From Caproiciproducens sp. NJN-50 (GTDB lineage: Bacteria > Bacillota > Clostridia > Oscillospirales > Acutalibacteraceae), in contig NZ_CP035283.1 of NCBI RefSeq assembly GCF_004103755.1, forward strand, positions 2,418,001 through 2,482,000: a stretch of 64,000 bases of DNA, in the 5' to 3' direction. Under the pieces are notes generated by a model. It was not told the DNA's origin. It saw nothing but the letters and a program-made list of their open reading frames with translations, and searched no databases. Shown piece by piece: positions 15,677 to 24,691 of this stretch; within the stretch, counting starts at the first letter, position 1; every line of letters starts with the position of its first letter. Both the position numbers and the translations under genes were made by a program.

Positions 15677-16945
15677 GTGAAGGGCAAGTCTTTCTGGTTC
15701 CAGATCCTGGGCTTTTTCCTGTCAGCCGTCACCTTTGCCTGTCAGACGAACGGATTCCAGGAAAGCAGAATGACTCCGGGGCCGCTGATTCTTTCCGCCG
15801 CGGTTTCTCTTTGCCTGCTTTTAATCGTCTGGTACCGCTATGTCGACAAGCCGACCGGCGATTTCCTTCATACAATCCACCGGGCGATCGGCGGCGACTA
15901 CGGCGCCCGGTTTTCCTGTTATGCGGAAAACGATAATTTTCGCCGCCTGTCCGCCGCGTTCAACCGGCTGATGGGCCGCGTGGAAAGCCAGACGGAAGAA
16001 CTGACGGAAAGCCGGCAGCTTCAGAGCCTGCTTTACGAAAATGAAAAAATATACCGTTCCGCGCTTGAGCTTACCTGCGAGCGGGTTTTTGAAGCGGACC
16101 TCACCCATGACCAGCTGATTTATGGATATGAAACCTATCAAAAGGTCTTTTCCTTTCATCATATCGAACGATTCGAAGATCTGATCGGCAAGCTCGCGGA
16201 TCAGGCCGTGCATGAGGAGGACGCCGAAAAATTCCGCCGGACTTTCGACCGGCGGAACCTGCTGGAGACTTTCAACAGCTCCGGCGTGCCGGAAATCGTT
16301 CTGGAGTATCGGCAAAGGCTGCCGTCCGGCGAGGTCACCTGGGTCTCCACCTCTGTCATTCGGAGCGGCGACCCGGAAAACGGGCTGAAGGTCATCGGTT
16401 ACGTCAAGAATATCGACGCGCGAAAACGAAAGGAACTGGAGATTTTAAAGCAGTCTCAGAAAGACGGGCTGACCGGGATCTACAACAAACGGTGCACCCA
16501 GTCCCTGATCGAGAGCTTTCTGGCGGGCAGCGGAAACGGCGGCCGCCATGCGGCAATCATGCTTGATATCGACGATTTTAAACGGATCAACGACACGCTC
16601 GGCCACATTCAGGGAGACGCGGCGCTTTTAAACGTCGCGCAGAGGCTCTCCGCCCTGTTCCGCAGCTCGGATATCGTGGGCAGGATCGGCGGAGACGAAT
16701 TTTTCGTTTTGATGAAGGACTGCGGTTCCCGCGAAGTCCTGACAGAAAAGCTGGACGCGCTCACGGGCATGTTTGGGGAAATCCATCTGGAAGATCCCTC
16801 TTTTCAGGTCAGCGGCAGTATCGGCGTGGCTCTTTACCCGGAAGACGGAACGGATTACCGGGAGCTCTACAAAAAAGCGGATGTTGCACTCTATTACTCC
16901 AAAGCTCACGGTAAAAATCAATACCGTATTTACTCCCGGCAATAG
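15677..16945 (+). CDS. Membrane-anchored diguanylate cyclase (PAS-GGDEF)
   Basis: 422 residues from GTG 15677, chosen because GGAGGAG ends 6 nt upstream; a TTG at 15662 would overlap that site. Two N-terminal membrane helices (about 5-22 and 37-55), a HAMP-like/coiled linker, a PAS-like sensor domain (about 125-255) and a C-terminal GGDEF domain. The active-site motif is intact (RIGGDEFF), so it should condense two GTP to c-di-GMP. An RSSD motif exactly five residues before GGDEF is the inhibitory I-site, implying product feedback. Together with the riboswitch in its own leader this gives two layers of c-di-GMP feedback. Confidence 0.92.
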   Translation: MKGKSFWFQILGFFLSAVTFACQTNGFQESRMTPGPLILSAAVSLCLLLIVWYRYVDKPTGDFLHTIHRAIGGDYGARFSCYAENDNFRRLSAAFNRLMGRVESQTEELTESRQLQSLLYENEKIYRSALELTCERVFEADLTHDQLIYGYETYQKVFSFHHIERFEDLIGKLADQAVHEEDAEKFRRTFDRRNLLETFNSSGVPEIVLEYRQRLPSGEVTWVSTSVIRSGDPENGLKVIGYVKNIDARKRKELEILKQSQKDGLTGIYNKRCTQSLIESFLAGSGNGGRHAAIMLDIDDFKRINDTLGHIQGDAALLNVAQRLSALFRSSDIVGRIGGDEFFVLMKDCGSREVLTEKLDALTGMFGEIHLEDPSFQVSGSIGVALYPEDGTDYRELYKKADVALYYSKAHGKNQYRIYSRQ

Positions 16946-16949
16946 ACCG

Positions 16950-16988
16950 GCGCCGTTGCAATTTCCTATTGCAGCGGCGCGTTTTATT
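16950..16988 (+). terminator. Terminator after diguanylate cyclase
   Basis: 13-bp stem (GCGCCGTTGCAAT / ATTGCAGCGGCGC, one G-T pair), 5-nt loop, then GTTTTATTGTTT. Confidence 0.85.
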
Positions 16989-17002
16989 GTTTATCAGCAC
17001 GG

Positions 17003-18595
17003 TCACCGGCTCCATTTGTCGCTGAGCGAATTGATCTGGTCGGCAAATTTGGCAAGGTCTTTATTTGCGCCGCCTTCGTTTTCCTGAATGACGCGCATCA
17101 GGCGGCGTCCGGCTTCCACCAGACGCGCAAACGCGGCCTGCACTCTTCTCGCCTTTGCCTTGACGCGGGCGGGCTCGGTCCCCTCTTCCAGGATGGTGTT
17201 GCTGATCAGATCCGCGACCGCCCGGAAATTCGGCGCGTAAGCGTGGTAGCCCAGCGCGTTCAGCTCCTCCGTAAATTCCTGGCAGATCTCCTGCTCGCCG
17301 TGGACAACGAACACGCGGTCCGGCTTTTGAGCAAACGACCCGATCCAGCGCAGCAGGCCCTTGTGGTCGGCGTGCCCCGACAGCGCCTTGAAATTGTGGA
17401 CGCGGGCCTCGACGGCGATTTCTTCTCCGAACAGCTTGACCTGTTTCGCTCCGTCGACCAGGATGCGCCCCAGCGTTCCGTTTGCCTGGTACCCGACGAA
17501 AACGATCGAACATTCCCTTCTCCACAAATTGTGTTTCAGATGATGACGGATGCGGCCCGCCTCGCACATTCCGCTGGAGGAGATAATCACCTTGGGCACG
17601 CCGTCTTCATTCAGGGCCCTGGACTCCTCGACGCTCTCACAGATGTGCAGGTTGGAAAAGCGCAGTGGGCGGAATCCCTCGCGGATCACACGGACGGTGT
17701 CCTCGTCCGCATAGCCGGTCAGATCGCCGCTGTAAATTTCCGTCGCCTCGGCGGCGAGAGGGCTGTCCACATAGACCGGAAAATCCGGCACGCTTTTCAC
17801 CAGCTTTTTTGCTTTCATCTCCCGGATGAAATAGAGCAGCTCCTGCGTCCGGCCGACCGCGAAGCTGGGAATCACCACGTTGCCGCCTGCGGCCAGCGTT
17901 TCATCGAACACCTTCGCAAGGTCCGGAATATAGCTCGTGATCGGGTCGTGCTCCCGGTTGCCGTAGGTGGATTCCATCACTACATAGTCCGCTTCCCGAA
18001 TATACTGGGGGTCCCGGATAATCGGCTGGTTCAGGTTTCCGATATCGCCGGAAAACACGATCTTTTTCGTTTCCCCGTTTTCTTCCGCCCACAGCTCCAC
18101 GGAGGCGGAACCGAGCAGGTGTCCCGCGTCGACCATGCGGAACCGGACTCCCTCGCACAGAGGAACCATTTCGTCGTAAACGCAGGGTTCCAGACGCCGG
18201 ATCGTATCCTGCGCGTCCTCGACCGTATACAGAGGTTCTTCCGGTTCCCTGCCGGCCCGTTTTCCCTTTCTGTTCTCGTTCACGGCGTCCATTTCCTGAA
18301 TATGCGCGCTGTCGCGCAGCATAATGGACAGCAGGTCGCAGGTAGCCCCCGTCGCGTAAATTTTACCCCGGTATCCGTTCCTGACCAACAGCGGAAGACG
18401 CCCGCTGTGGTCGATATGCGCGTGGGTGACGATCACATAGTCGATCTGCTGCGCGTAAAACGGCAAGTCCCTGTCGCCGCCTCCGTCCGCGCCCTGCTGA
18501 AGCCCGCAGTCAATCAGGATCCGTTTCCCGCAGGCCTCCAGACAATGGCAGCTTCCCGTCACTTCCTTGTCCGCTCCGTAAAAAGTCAGCTGCAT
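17003..18595 (-). CDS. MBL-fold/beta-CASP ribonuclease-like protein
   Basis: 530 residues from ATG 18595 (AGGAGG upstream). N-terminal metallo-beta-lactamase domain with the zinc motif 'THAHIDHSG' (HxHxDH), followed by 'DAGHLLGSA' and a beta-CASP insertion, then the RMMBL-type C-terminal 'SGHADHKGLL' motif. This is the YSH1/CPSF73-like family of bacterial RNA-processing nucleases, related to RNase J but shorter. Overlaps the end of the upstream exonuclease gene by 10 nt, so the two are translationally coupled. RNA target unknown. Confidence 0.87.
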   Translation of the reverse strand: MQLTFYGADKEVTGSCHCLEACGKRILIDCGLQQGADGGGDRDLPFYAQQIDYVIVTHAHIDHSGRLPLLVRNGYRGKIYATGATCDLLSIMLRDSAHIQEMDAVNENRKGKRAGREPEEPLYTVEDAQDTIRRLEPCVYDEMVPLCEGVRFRMVDAGHLLGSASVELWAEENGETKKIVFSGDIGNLNQPIIRDPQYIREADYVVMESTYGNREHDPITSYIPDLAKVFDETLAAGGNVVIPSFAVGRTQELLYFIREMKAKKLVKSVPDFPVYVDSPLAAEATEIYSGDLTGYADEDTVRVIREGFRPLRFSNLHICESVEESRALNEDGVPKVIISSSGMCEAGRIRHHLKHNLWRRECSIVFVGYQANGTLGRILVDGAKQVKLFGEEIAVEARVHNFKALSGHADHKGLLRWIGSFAQKPDRVFVVHGEQEICQEFTEELNALGYHAYAPNFRAVADLISNTILEEGTEPARVKAKARRVQAAFARLVEAGRRLMRVIQENEGGANKDLAKFADQINSLSDKWSR

Positions 18596-19386
18596 CTTTC
18601 TTCCTCCTGTTTTCCATTCCGCACAGCCCCGTCCCTGAGCACAAGCTCCACCGGGCAATGGTCGCTTCCCATGACATCGGTCAGGATCCTGCTGTCCCCG
18701 ACCCGTTCCCTCAGCTCATCCGACACCAGGAAATAATCGATGCGCCAGCCGGCATTCTTTTCCCGCGCGTGAAACATGTATGACCACCATGAATAAGTGA
18801 CCGTGTCCGGATAAAGCCAGCGGAAGCTGTCTGTAAAGCCGGATTCGAGCAGCCGGGTCATTTTTTCCCTTTCCTCCTCGGTAAAGCCGGCATTGCGCAG
18901 ATTGCTCTTTGGATTTTTCAAATCGATCGCCTCGCGGGCGACATTCATATCTCCGCACACAATCACCGGCTTATGCGCGTCAAGGCCGGCCAGATATTCA
19001 CGGAACGCATCCTCCCACTGCATGCGGTAAGAGAGCCTGGCCAGCTCGCGCTGGGAATTCGGCGTGTAAACCGTGACCAGCGTAAAATCAGGAAATTCCA
19101 GCGTAATGCAGCGCCCTTCCGTGTCGTGCTCCGGAATCCCGATCCCGTACCGAACGGAAAGCGGCTCAACCCTGGAAAACACCGCCGTCCCGGAATATCC
19201 CTTTTTCTGCGCCGAATTCCAGTACTGCCGATATCCCGCCAGCGTCAGCTCCGCCTGGTCCGGCTGCATCTTCGTTTCCTGAATGCAAAAAACATCGGCT
19301 TCCGCCTGTTCGAAAAAGTCCAAAAATCCCTTGTTCAGACACGACCTCAGGCCGTTGACATTCCATGAAATCAATTTCACCGGCAT
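18586..19386 (-). CDS. xth: Exodeoxyribonuclease III / AP endonuclease
   Basis: 266 residues. Motifs of the ExoIII/APE1 fold are complete: 'SWNVNGLRS', 'QETK' (metal Glu), 'YTPNS', 'GDMNVA', 'WRIDYFLVS' and the catalytic 'GSDHCPV'. Cleaves DNA 5' to abasic sites and trims 3' ends in base excision repair. First gene of a two-gene unit with the beta-CASP nuclease. Confidence 0.95.
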   Translation of the reverse strand: MPVKLISWNVNGLRSCLNKGFLDFFEQAEADVFCIQETKMQPDQAELTLAGYRQYWNSAQKKGYSGTAVFSRVEPLSVRYGIGIPEHDTEGRCITLEFPDFTLVTVYTPNSQRELARLSYRMQWEDAFREYLAGLDAHKPVIVCGDMNVAREAIDLKNPKSNLRNAGFTEEEREKMTRLLESGFTDSFRWLYPDTVTYSWWSYMFHAREKNAGWRIDYFLVSDELRERVGDSRILTDVMGSDHCPVELVLRDGAVRNGKQEEERCS

Positions 19387-19557
19387 TTCCCTCCCTTTTT
19401 AAACATAGTATACCATATTCGTCCCCCATTCGTCATCATTTTGCATTGATTTCCATTCTCCATTCAGGTTTTGCAAACTCCGTCTTGTATAAAACGGATT
19501 TCCCGGCTATAATGGGATTATTGTCCGGACCGAATATCACAAATGGAGGATTGCTTC

Positions 19558-20073
19558 ATGAAATATCCGATTGTTACCATGAAAACTTCTAGGGGCTCGG
19601 CCGAGATAGAACTTTACCCCGATATCGCCCCAAATACTGTGAACAACTTTATCTCTCTGGTCCAAAAGGGGTTTTACAACGGGACGCTGTTTCACCGCGT
19701 GATTCCCCATTTCATGGTTCAGGGGGGCGACCCGCTTGGCAATGGAACCGGCGGCCCCGGCTACAGCATTCGCGGAGAATTCACCTCGAACCGCTTTCAA
19801 AATGACCTGAAACACGCAAGGGGCGTCATTTCCATGGCGCGGACCGTGGAACCGAACAGCGCAGGCTCCCAGTTCTTCATTATGGTGGAGGATTCCCCTT
19901 ATCTGGATGGTGAGTACGCGTCTTTCGGACGGGTCATCTCCGGCATGGAGGAAATCGACCGGATCGTCAACGTGCCCCGGGACTATGACGACAAGCCTCT
20001 GGAGGACGAAGCCATCGACTCCATGACGGTGGAAACCTTCGGTGAAACCTATGAAAAACCAAAAACCGTTTAA
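19558..20073 (+). CDS. Cyclophilin-type peptidyl-prolyl isomerase
   Basis: 171 residues from ATG 19558 (GGAGG 9 nt upstream; an ATG at 19543 sits on that site). Contains the cyclophilin core 'FHRVIPHFMVQGGDP' with the catalytic Arg and 'NSAGSQFFIM'. No signal peptide, so cytosolic. Catalyses cis-trans isomerisation of X-Pro bonds. 11 nt separate it from the ABC exporter gene. Confidence 0.94.
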   Translation: MKYPIVTMKTSRGSAEIELYPDIAPNTVNNFISLVQKGFYNGTLFHRVIPHFMVQGGDPLGNGTGGPGYSIRGEFTSNRFQNDLKHARGVISMARTVEPNSAGSQFFIMVEDSPYLDGEYASFGRVISGMEEIDRIVNVPRDYDDKPLEDEAIDSMTVETFGETYEKPKTV

Positions 20074-20084
20074 AGGAAGGCAGC

Positions 20085-21830
20085 ATGTCCGTATTTAAAA
20101 AATTTATTCGATATTACCGGCCTTACAAAGCCATTTTCTACTTTGACATCTTCTGCGCGCTTCTTCTCTCCGCGATCGACATCTCCCTGCCGCAGGTTCT
20201 CCGCTGGCTGACCAGCGGGGTATTTGCCCGGGGACCGGAACAGATCCTGCGGATTCTCTGGCCGCTTGCCGGCCTTCTGCTCCTGATGTGCGCCGCCCGC
20301 TACGGCTGCCAGTATTTCATCACCTCCTGGGGCCACGTGATGGGCGCGCGGATGGAAAGCAACATGCGGCAGGACCTGTTCGACCACTTCCAGCGCCTTT
20401 CCTTCTCCTACTACGACCGGAACAACACGGGCGACCTGATGAGCCGCCTTGTCTCCGATCTGTTTGATATCTCGGAACTGGCGCATCACGGCCCGGAAAA
20501 CATTTTCATCTCCGTGGTCAAGCTCCTCGGTTCTTTTCTGCTTCTGCTGTTTATCAACGTTCCGATGACGTTGATTCTGGCGGCCGTGACCGTGGTCATG
20601 GTGCTGTTCAGCATCAGCCAGAACAAAAAGATGCGCGCGACCTTTATGGACAACCGGAGGAAAATTTCCGGCGTCAATTCCCGCGTACAGGACAGTCTGG
20701 CAGGGATCCGCGTGGTGAAATCCTTCGGGAACGAGGCGCTCGAACATGACAAATTTGAGCGGAGCAACCTGATGTTTCTCGATTCAAAAATCGACAACTA
20801 TAAGATCATGGGGATTTTCCGCGCCGGCAATTCTTTTTTTGAAGGCCTTTTGTACCTAACCGTTCTGATCAGCGGCGGATACTTCATCGCTTACGGCGGG
20901 CTGAAACTTTCGGACCTCGCCGTTTACGCCCTGTATATCACGATCTTCATCAACCCGATCGACGTTCTGGTGGAATTCACCGAGCAGTTCCAGAAGGGAT
21001 ACTCCGGTTTCAAGCGGTTTCTCGAAGTCATCGAGACCGAGCCGGAGATTGTGGACCGGCCCGGCGCCGTGGACCTCGGCGAAGTGAAAGGAAACATTGA
21101 ATACCGGGACGTTTCGTTCAGCTACAACGAGTCCGAACAGGTCCTGAACCATATTGATCTGAAAATCGACGCAGGGCAGACCATTGCGCTGGTCGGCCCC
21201 TCCGGCGGAGGCAAAACGACGCTCTGTTCCCTTCTCCCCCGCTTTTACGACGTGACCGGCGGAAGCGTTTCGATCGACGGAATCGACGTGCGGAAAATCC
21301 GCCTGGAATCTCTCCGGAACGCGATCGGCATCGTGCAGCAGGACGTTTACCTGTTTTCCGGCAGCATCCGCGACAATATCGCCTACGGCAGGCCGGACGC
21401 GTCGGACGAGGAGATCGTCGAGGCCGCGCGCAACGCCAACATCCACGATTTCATCATGGGTCTGGAGGACGGCTACAACACTTATGTCGGAGAGCGCGGC
21501 GCGCGTCTTTCCGGCGGTCAGAAGCAGCGCATCTCCATCGCCCGCGTCTTTCTGAAAAACCCGAAGATCCTGATTCTGGACGAAGCCACCAGCGCCCTGG
21601 ACAACGAAAGTGAGCGCCGGATTCAGGCGTCGCTCGACCTGCTCAGCCGGGACCGCACCACCGTCGTAATCGCGCACCGGCTGTCCACCATACGGAATGC
21701 CAACGAGATCGTCGTCATCGGCGACGACGGCATTCTGGAGAGCGGCACACACGATTCTCTGCTGCGCGCGGACGGGATCTACGCAAGGTATTACAATCTT
21801 CAGTATGAAGGGCTGGAGGAGATGGAATAA
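20085..21830 (+). CDS. ABC exporter, fused permease-ATPase (MsbA/LmrA type)
   Basis: 581 residues: six membrane helices in about residues 15-300 followed by an ATPase domain. Walker A 'GPSGGGKTT', Q-loop 'QQDVYLF', signature 'LSGGQKQR', Walker B 'ILILDEATSALD' and the switch His 'IAHRLST' are all intact, so this is an active half-transporter that would work as a homodimer. Substrate cannot be read from sequence (lipids, peptides or drugs in relatives). Ends at a strong terminator. Confidence 0.92.
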   Translation: MSVFKKFIRYYRPYKAIFYFDIFCALLLSAIDISLPQVLRWLTSGVFARGPEQILRILWPLAGLLLLMCAARYGCQYFITSWGHVMGARMESNMRQDLFDHFQRLSFSYYDRNNTGDLMSRLVSDLFDISELAHHGPENIFISVVKLLGSFLLLLFINVPMTLILAAVTVVMVLFSISQNKKMRATFMDNRRKISGVNSRVQDSLAGIRVVKSFGNEALEHDKFERSNLMFLDSKIDNYKIMGIFRAGNSFFEGLLYLTVLISGGYFIAYGGLKLSDLAVYALYITIFINPIDVLVEFTEQFQKGYSGFKRFLEVIETEPEIVDRPGAVDLGEVKGNIEYRDVSFSYNESEQVLNHIDLKIDAGQTIALVGPSGGGKTTLCSLLPRFYDVTGGSVSIDGIDVRKIRLESLRNAIGIVQQDVYLFSGSIRDNIAYGRPDASDEEIVEAARNANIHDFIMGLEDGYNTYVGERGARLSGGQKQRISIARVFLKNPKILILDEATSALDNESERRIQASLDLLSRDRTTVVIAHRLSTIRNANEIVVIGDDGILESGTHDSLLRADGIYARYYNLQYEGLEEME

Positions 21831-21841
21831 TCGAACGGCCG

Positions 21842-21877
21842 CGGGGCCGCCCGGATCCGGGCGGCCCCGTTCTTTTT
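21842..21877 (+). terminator. Terminator after ABC exporter
   Basis: 28-nt perfect GC-rich palindrome (21842-21869) followed by TTCTTTTT. Confidence 0.9.
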
Positions 21878-21885
21878 ATAAAGTT

Positions 21886-21912
21886 TTAGCACTCTTTTCA
21901 TTAGAGTGCTAA
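21886..21912. promoter_or_regulatory. CIRCE operator (HrcA-binding site)
   Basis: TTAGCACTC, 9-nt spacer, GAGTGCTAA: an exact match to the CIRCE consensus, located 119 nt before the first hsp20 gene. HrcA represses from CIRCE and is titrated on heat stress in Firmicutes. No hrcA, groEL or dnaK lies in the window. Confidence 0.96.
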
Positions 21913-22031
21913 AATTCATAATAATTCAAAGATTATTTCAAAAATTATTCATATATGGCAGATATACTGTAGTTGTTGAAAGGGAAAACAAAGAATTCCC
22001 GATAGATCAAACGGAAACGGAGGTTTCGAGT

Positions 22032-22454
22032 ATGTTTGATTTGATTCCTTTTAGACACAGCGAAAGCAGTTTGTTTGATGAATTCGACCGCATGATGGGC
22101 GAAAGTTTCTGGAACGGTATGGACTCTTTTCATTCCTTTCGGACCGATATCCTTGACAAAGGCGATCGATATGTTCTGAAAGCGGATCTGCCCGGATTTC
22201 AAAAGCAGGAAATCAACATCAGCGTGGAGGGCGACCGGCTGGTCCTGAGCGCGGAACATAAAGAAGAAGGAAACGAAAATAAAAAGAATTATCTTCGCAG
22301 GGAAAGAAGATATGGGGCGTTCAGCCGGAGCTTCGATATCAGCGGCATCGACCCTGGCCGGATCAACGCAAGCTACCAAAACGGCGTGCTGGAATTGGAA
22401 CTGCCGAAACTGGTCCAGGCAAAACCGCAGGAAAAAAGAATTGAAGTAAAATAG
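22032..22454 (+). CDS. Small heat shock protein, Hsp20/alpha-crystallin (copy 1)
   Basis: 140 residues from ATG 22032, with CGGAGG upstream; the frame remains open back to 21906 but that stretch overlaps CIRCE and is leader. Alpha-crystallin domain from about residue 35 with 'ADLPGFQKQEINISVEGD' and 'NGVLELELPK', ending in the I-x-V dimer-docking tail 'RIEVK'. ATP-independent holdase that keeps unfolding proteins soluble. First of three tandem copies, under the CIRCE element. Confidence 0.94.
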   Translation: MFDLIPFRHSESSLFDEFDRMMGESFWNGMDSFHSFRTDILDKGDRYVLKADLPGFQKQEINISVEGDRLVLSAEHKEEGNENKKNYLRRERRYGAFSRSFDISGIDPGRINASYQNGVLELELPKLVQAKPQEKRIEVK

Positions 22455-22506
22455 CCGGCTCATCATAACGGCAGATGAATCACTAAAAAAACAGGAGGTT
22501 TTTTCT

Positions 22507-22932
22507 ATGTTTGACTTGGTTCCTTTTGATAACAGATCCGGCGGGATCTTCGACTACTTCGACCGGGTGATGAACAACGGATTTTTCGGCAGCCCGGACG
22601 CCGACTGTGCTCCCTGCCGCGCGGATATCCTCGACCAGGGAGACAAGTTCGTGCTGATGGCCGACATGCCCGGCTTCCGGAAGGAAGACATCAAGATCGG
22701 CATCGACGGCGATGTGCTGACCCTTTCCGCCGAGCGCAGGGAAGAAGCGAACGGCAGCGGAGAGAATTTTGTGCGCAGGGAGAGGAAATACGGTTCCTTA
22801 GCCCGCAGCTTCGACATTCAGGGCATCGACACCGGAAAGATCAGCGCAAGCTATCAGGACGGCGTATTGACCCTCGATTTGCCGAAAATCGTAGAAACGA
22901 AGCCCTCTTCCCGTAAAATTGAGATTCAATAA
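22507..22932 (+). CDS. Small heat shock protein, Hsp20 (copy 2)
   Basis: 141 residues, RBS ACAGGAGG. Same architecture as copy 1 with 'MPGFRKEDIKIGIDGD', 'DGVLTLDLPK' and C-terminal 'KIEIQ'. The N-terminus differs from copy 1 by a Cys-containing 'CAPCRADIL' segment that is shared with copy 3, so copies 2 and 3 are the closer pair. Confidence 0.94.
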   Translation: MFDLVPFDNRSGGIFDYFDRVMNNGFFGSPDADCAPCRADILDQGDKFVLMADMPGFRKEDIKIGIDGDVLTLSAERREEANGSGENFVRRERKYGSLARSFDIQGIDTGKISASYQDGVLTLDLPKIVETKPSSRKIEIQ

Positions 22933-23027
22933 TACGAAAAGTATTCCTTTGCAAGGCTCCGTCAGCGCGCCCTTCGCGCAGGACTTTCAAAATATGACTC
23001 TGATTCAATTTAAAGGAGGTTTTCAGT

Positions 23028-23453
23028 ATGTTCGATTTGGTTCCATTTGAAAGCAGGTCCGGCAGCATCTTTGACACATTCGACCGGATGCTGAACAGCA
23101 GCTTTTTCGGTGAATTCGGAGCGGAGTCCGCTCCCTGCAGAACCGACATTCTGGAGGAAAATGACAAGTTTGTGCTGAAGGCCGACTTGCCGGGATTCAA
23201 AAAAGAGGACATCAAGCTCTCCGTCGACGGCGACAGGCTGCAGCTGACCGCCGAGCACAAGGAAGAATCCGGCGGCGGCCAGAAGAACTATGTCCGCCGC
23301 GAAAGAAGGTACAGCGCCTTCAGCCGCAGTTTCAACCTCCAGGGCATCGACGCCGACAAGATCAACGCGAGCTATCAGGATGGCGTTTTAAACCTGGAAC
23401 TTCCGAAACTGGCTGAGACAAAGCCCGCTTCGCGTAAAATCGAAGTGAAATAA
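23028..23453 (+). CDS. Small heat shock protein, Hsp20 (copy 3)
   Basis: 141 residues, RBS AAAGGAGG. 'LPGFKKEDIKLSVDGD', 'DGVLNLELPK', tail 'KIEVK'. A 95-nt gap to copy 2 carries no clear terminator or promoter, so the three copies are probably one transcript ending at the hairpin just downstream. Hsp20s form mixed oligomers, so the paralogues may co-assemble. Confidence 0.94.
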   Translation: MFDLVPFESRSGSIFDTFDRMLNSSFFGEFGAESAPCRTDILEENDKFVLKADLPGFKKEDIKLSVDGDRLQLTAEHKEESGGGQKNYVRRERRYSAFSRSFNLQGIDADKINASYQDGVLNLELPKLAETKPASRKIEVK

Positions 23454-23463
23454 TACGCCATGT

Positions 23464-23499
23464 ACAAAAAAGAGGATGCGCATGCATCCTCTTTTTTGT
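23464..23499. terminator. Terminator after hsp20 cluster
   Basis: Perfect 16-bp stem with a GCAT loop; A6 and T6 runs make it usable from either strand, serving hsp20 and the convergent hypothetical gene. Confidence 0.9.
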
Positions 23500-23662
23500 T
23501 ATTGTCCGCTTTTCGTAGAATCCAAAGAAAAAGTGAATTCCATTTCCGGATTCCTTGGCATGGATAAAAACGGGATCCAGATTTCCACCTGCTCCGGAAC
23601 GGATTCGGCCGGGTTCAGAAAAGCCTGCCTGACGGGGAAACCGCGCCGCCCGGCGGACGGAA
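23499..23662 (-). other. Probable frame-shifted C-terminus of the hypothetical gene
   Basis: A second minus-strand frame, one base off the frame of the 23615-24493 gene, reads 'AFLNPAES', 'VEIWIPFLSMP' and 'MEFTFSLDS' and stops with TAA at 23501-23499, exactly at the terminator. The main frame instead ends in a low-complexity Pro/Gly/Ser tail. The natural protein therefore likely continues here after a single-base shift somewhere near 23630-23670. Confidence 0.5.
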
Positions 23663-24493
23663 AATAGCGACCGGCCCGTCCGCCATGCCGATCCATCCAA
23701 CCGCAACCGCATCATCGGAAGAAGAAGATGCAGTCCGCGAACCGACTTGCCGTATCTCCAGCTTTTCCGCGTCAGGCAAGGGCGGATCGATCATATACCG
23801 CAGACAGGGACAGTAACGCCGCGCGAAATCCGGTGAACTGGAAAGAATCTGGTGCAGGTCCACGCATTCCAAAGCATCAACAATAAGGCGGTGCGCATTC
23901 CCCGTTACCGGATGAATAAATTCGATTTTTCGGTCCTCGGCCATTTTCCCGACCGGAAGGAAAAAGCGGGCCCCGACGGGGAAAGAACGCCGGGTCTCAT
24001 GCAGGCAAACCGTCAGGGTTTTCAGCGCGAGGAGGGAGGAAACAGGCACATGGCACCGCGTCCATGCGAAACAGGCGTCTTTTAAAAACCCGTTTTCCCC
24101 AATCAGCGGCTGCAGCTCTCCCCCGTCGTGGGGGTCCCAGGGAAAATAGAATCTTCCCTGCCCGCGCCATCCGTTTTCGATTTTCTGACCATTAATCAGA
24201 AAGCCTTTTAACGGAAGGGCCTCAATGAACGGCAGCTGCGCCCAGGCAACTTCCCTTTCCTCTTCCGACAGGGTTTCACCTTCGTCATGGCACCGGTCAT
24301 AAAAAACGCGGGCCGCTCCATTCTCAAGCACGGCAACCACGTCAAAAACAATTCCCTGATCGAACAGATAAATCAGGGGAATACGGTACTCAAGCCCGTC
24401 GTAAGAAAAGCTCCAGTCAACACGCAGCGGCCGGCCCGGCTTTTCACCGGCGGGCGCTTCCTGCCCGGGGCAGATTTTCCAATAAACATCCAT
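23615..24493 (-). CDS. Hypothetical protein, possibly frameshifted near the 3' end
   Basis: 292 residues from ATG 24493, preceded by GAGAGGGGG. I do not recognise the family. The protein looks globular and cytosolic, with no signal peptide or membrane helix. It has aromatic-rich strands ('VDWSFSYDGLEYRIPLIYLF') and a possible metal/Fe-S-like group 'RRYCPCLRYM' near residue 230. Its C-terminal 20 residues look like out-of-frame sequence, and a better continuation exists in another frame down to 23499. It stands alone between the hsp20 cluster and the sensor kinase. Confidence 0.6.
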   Translation of the reverse strand: MDVYWKICPGQEAPAGEKPGRPLRVDWSFSYDGLEYRIPLIYLFDQGIVFDVVAVLENGAARVFYDRCHDEGETLSEEEREVAWAQLPFIEALPLKGFLINGQKIENGWRGQGRFYFPWDPHDGGELQPLIGENGFLKDACFAWTRCHVPVSSLLALKTLTVCLHETRRSFPVGARFFLPVGKMAEDRKIEFIHPVTGNAHRLIVDALECVDLHQILSSSPDFARRYCPCLRYMIDPPLPDAEKLEIRQVGSRTASSSSDDAVAVGWIGMADGPVAIFRPPGGAVSPSGRLF

Positions 24494-24691
24494 GCGGGGT
24501 CCCCCTCTCTAAACCGAAGGCCATGATTTCAGCTGCCGGACCGGACGGACGGTCTTCGCGGAGCGCTCACACAAGCAGAAGCGGCAGGCCGTTTTCCCGC
24601 GCGGCTGTGCACATTGGTATCATTATATCACCGCCGAATCAAAAAATCCACGTCCGGTCCGGCCGAAGGGTGCGCGGGAGGAACATCTAAA

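Noticed and set aside
17243..18736. 497-codon open frame antisense to the beta-CASP nuclease gene
   Set aside because: Antisense shadow; the opposite strand has complete MBL motifs and a proper ribosome site.
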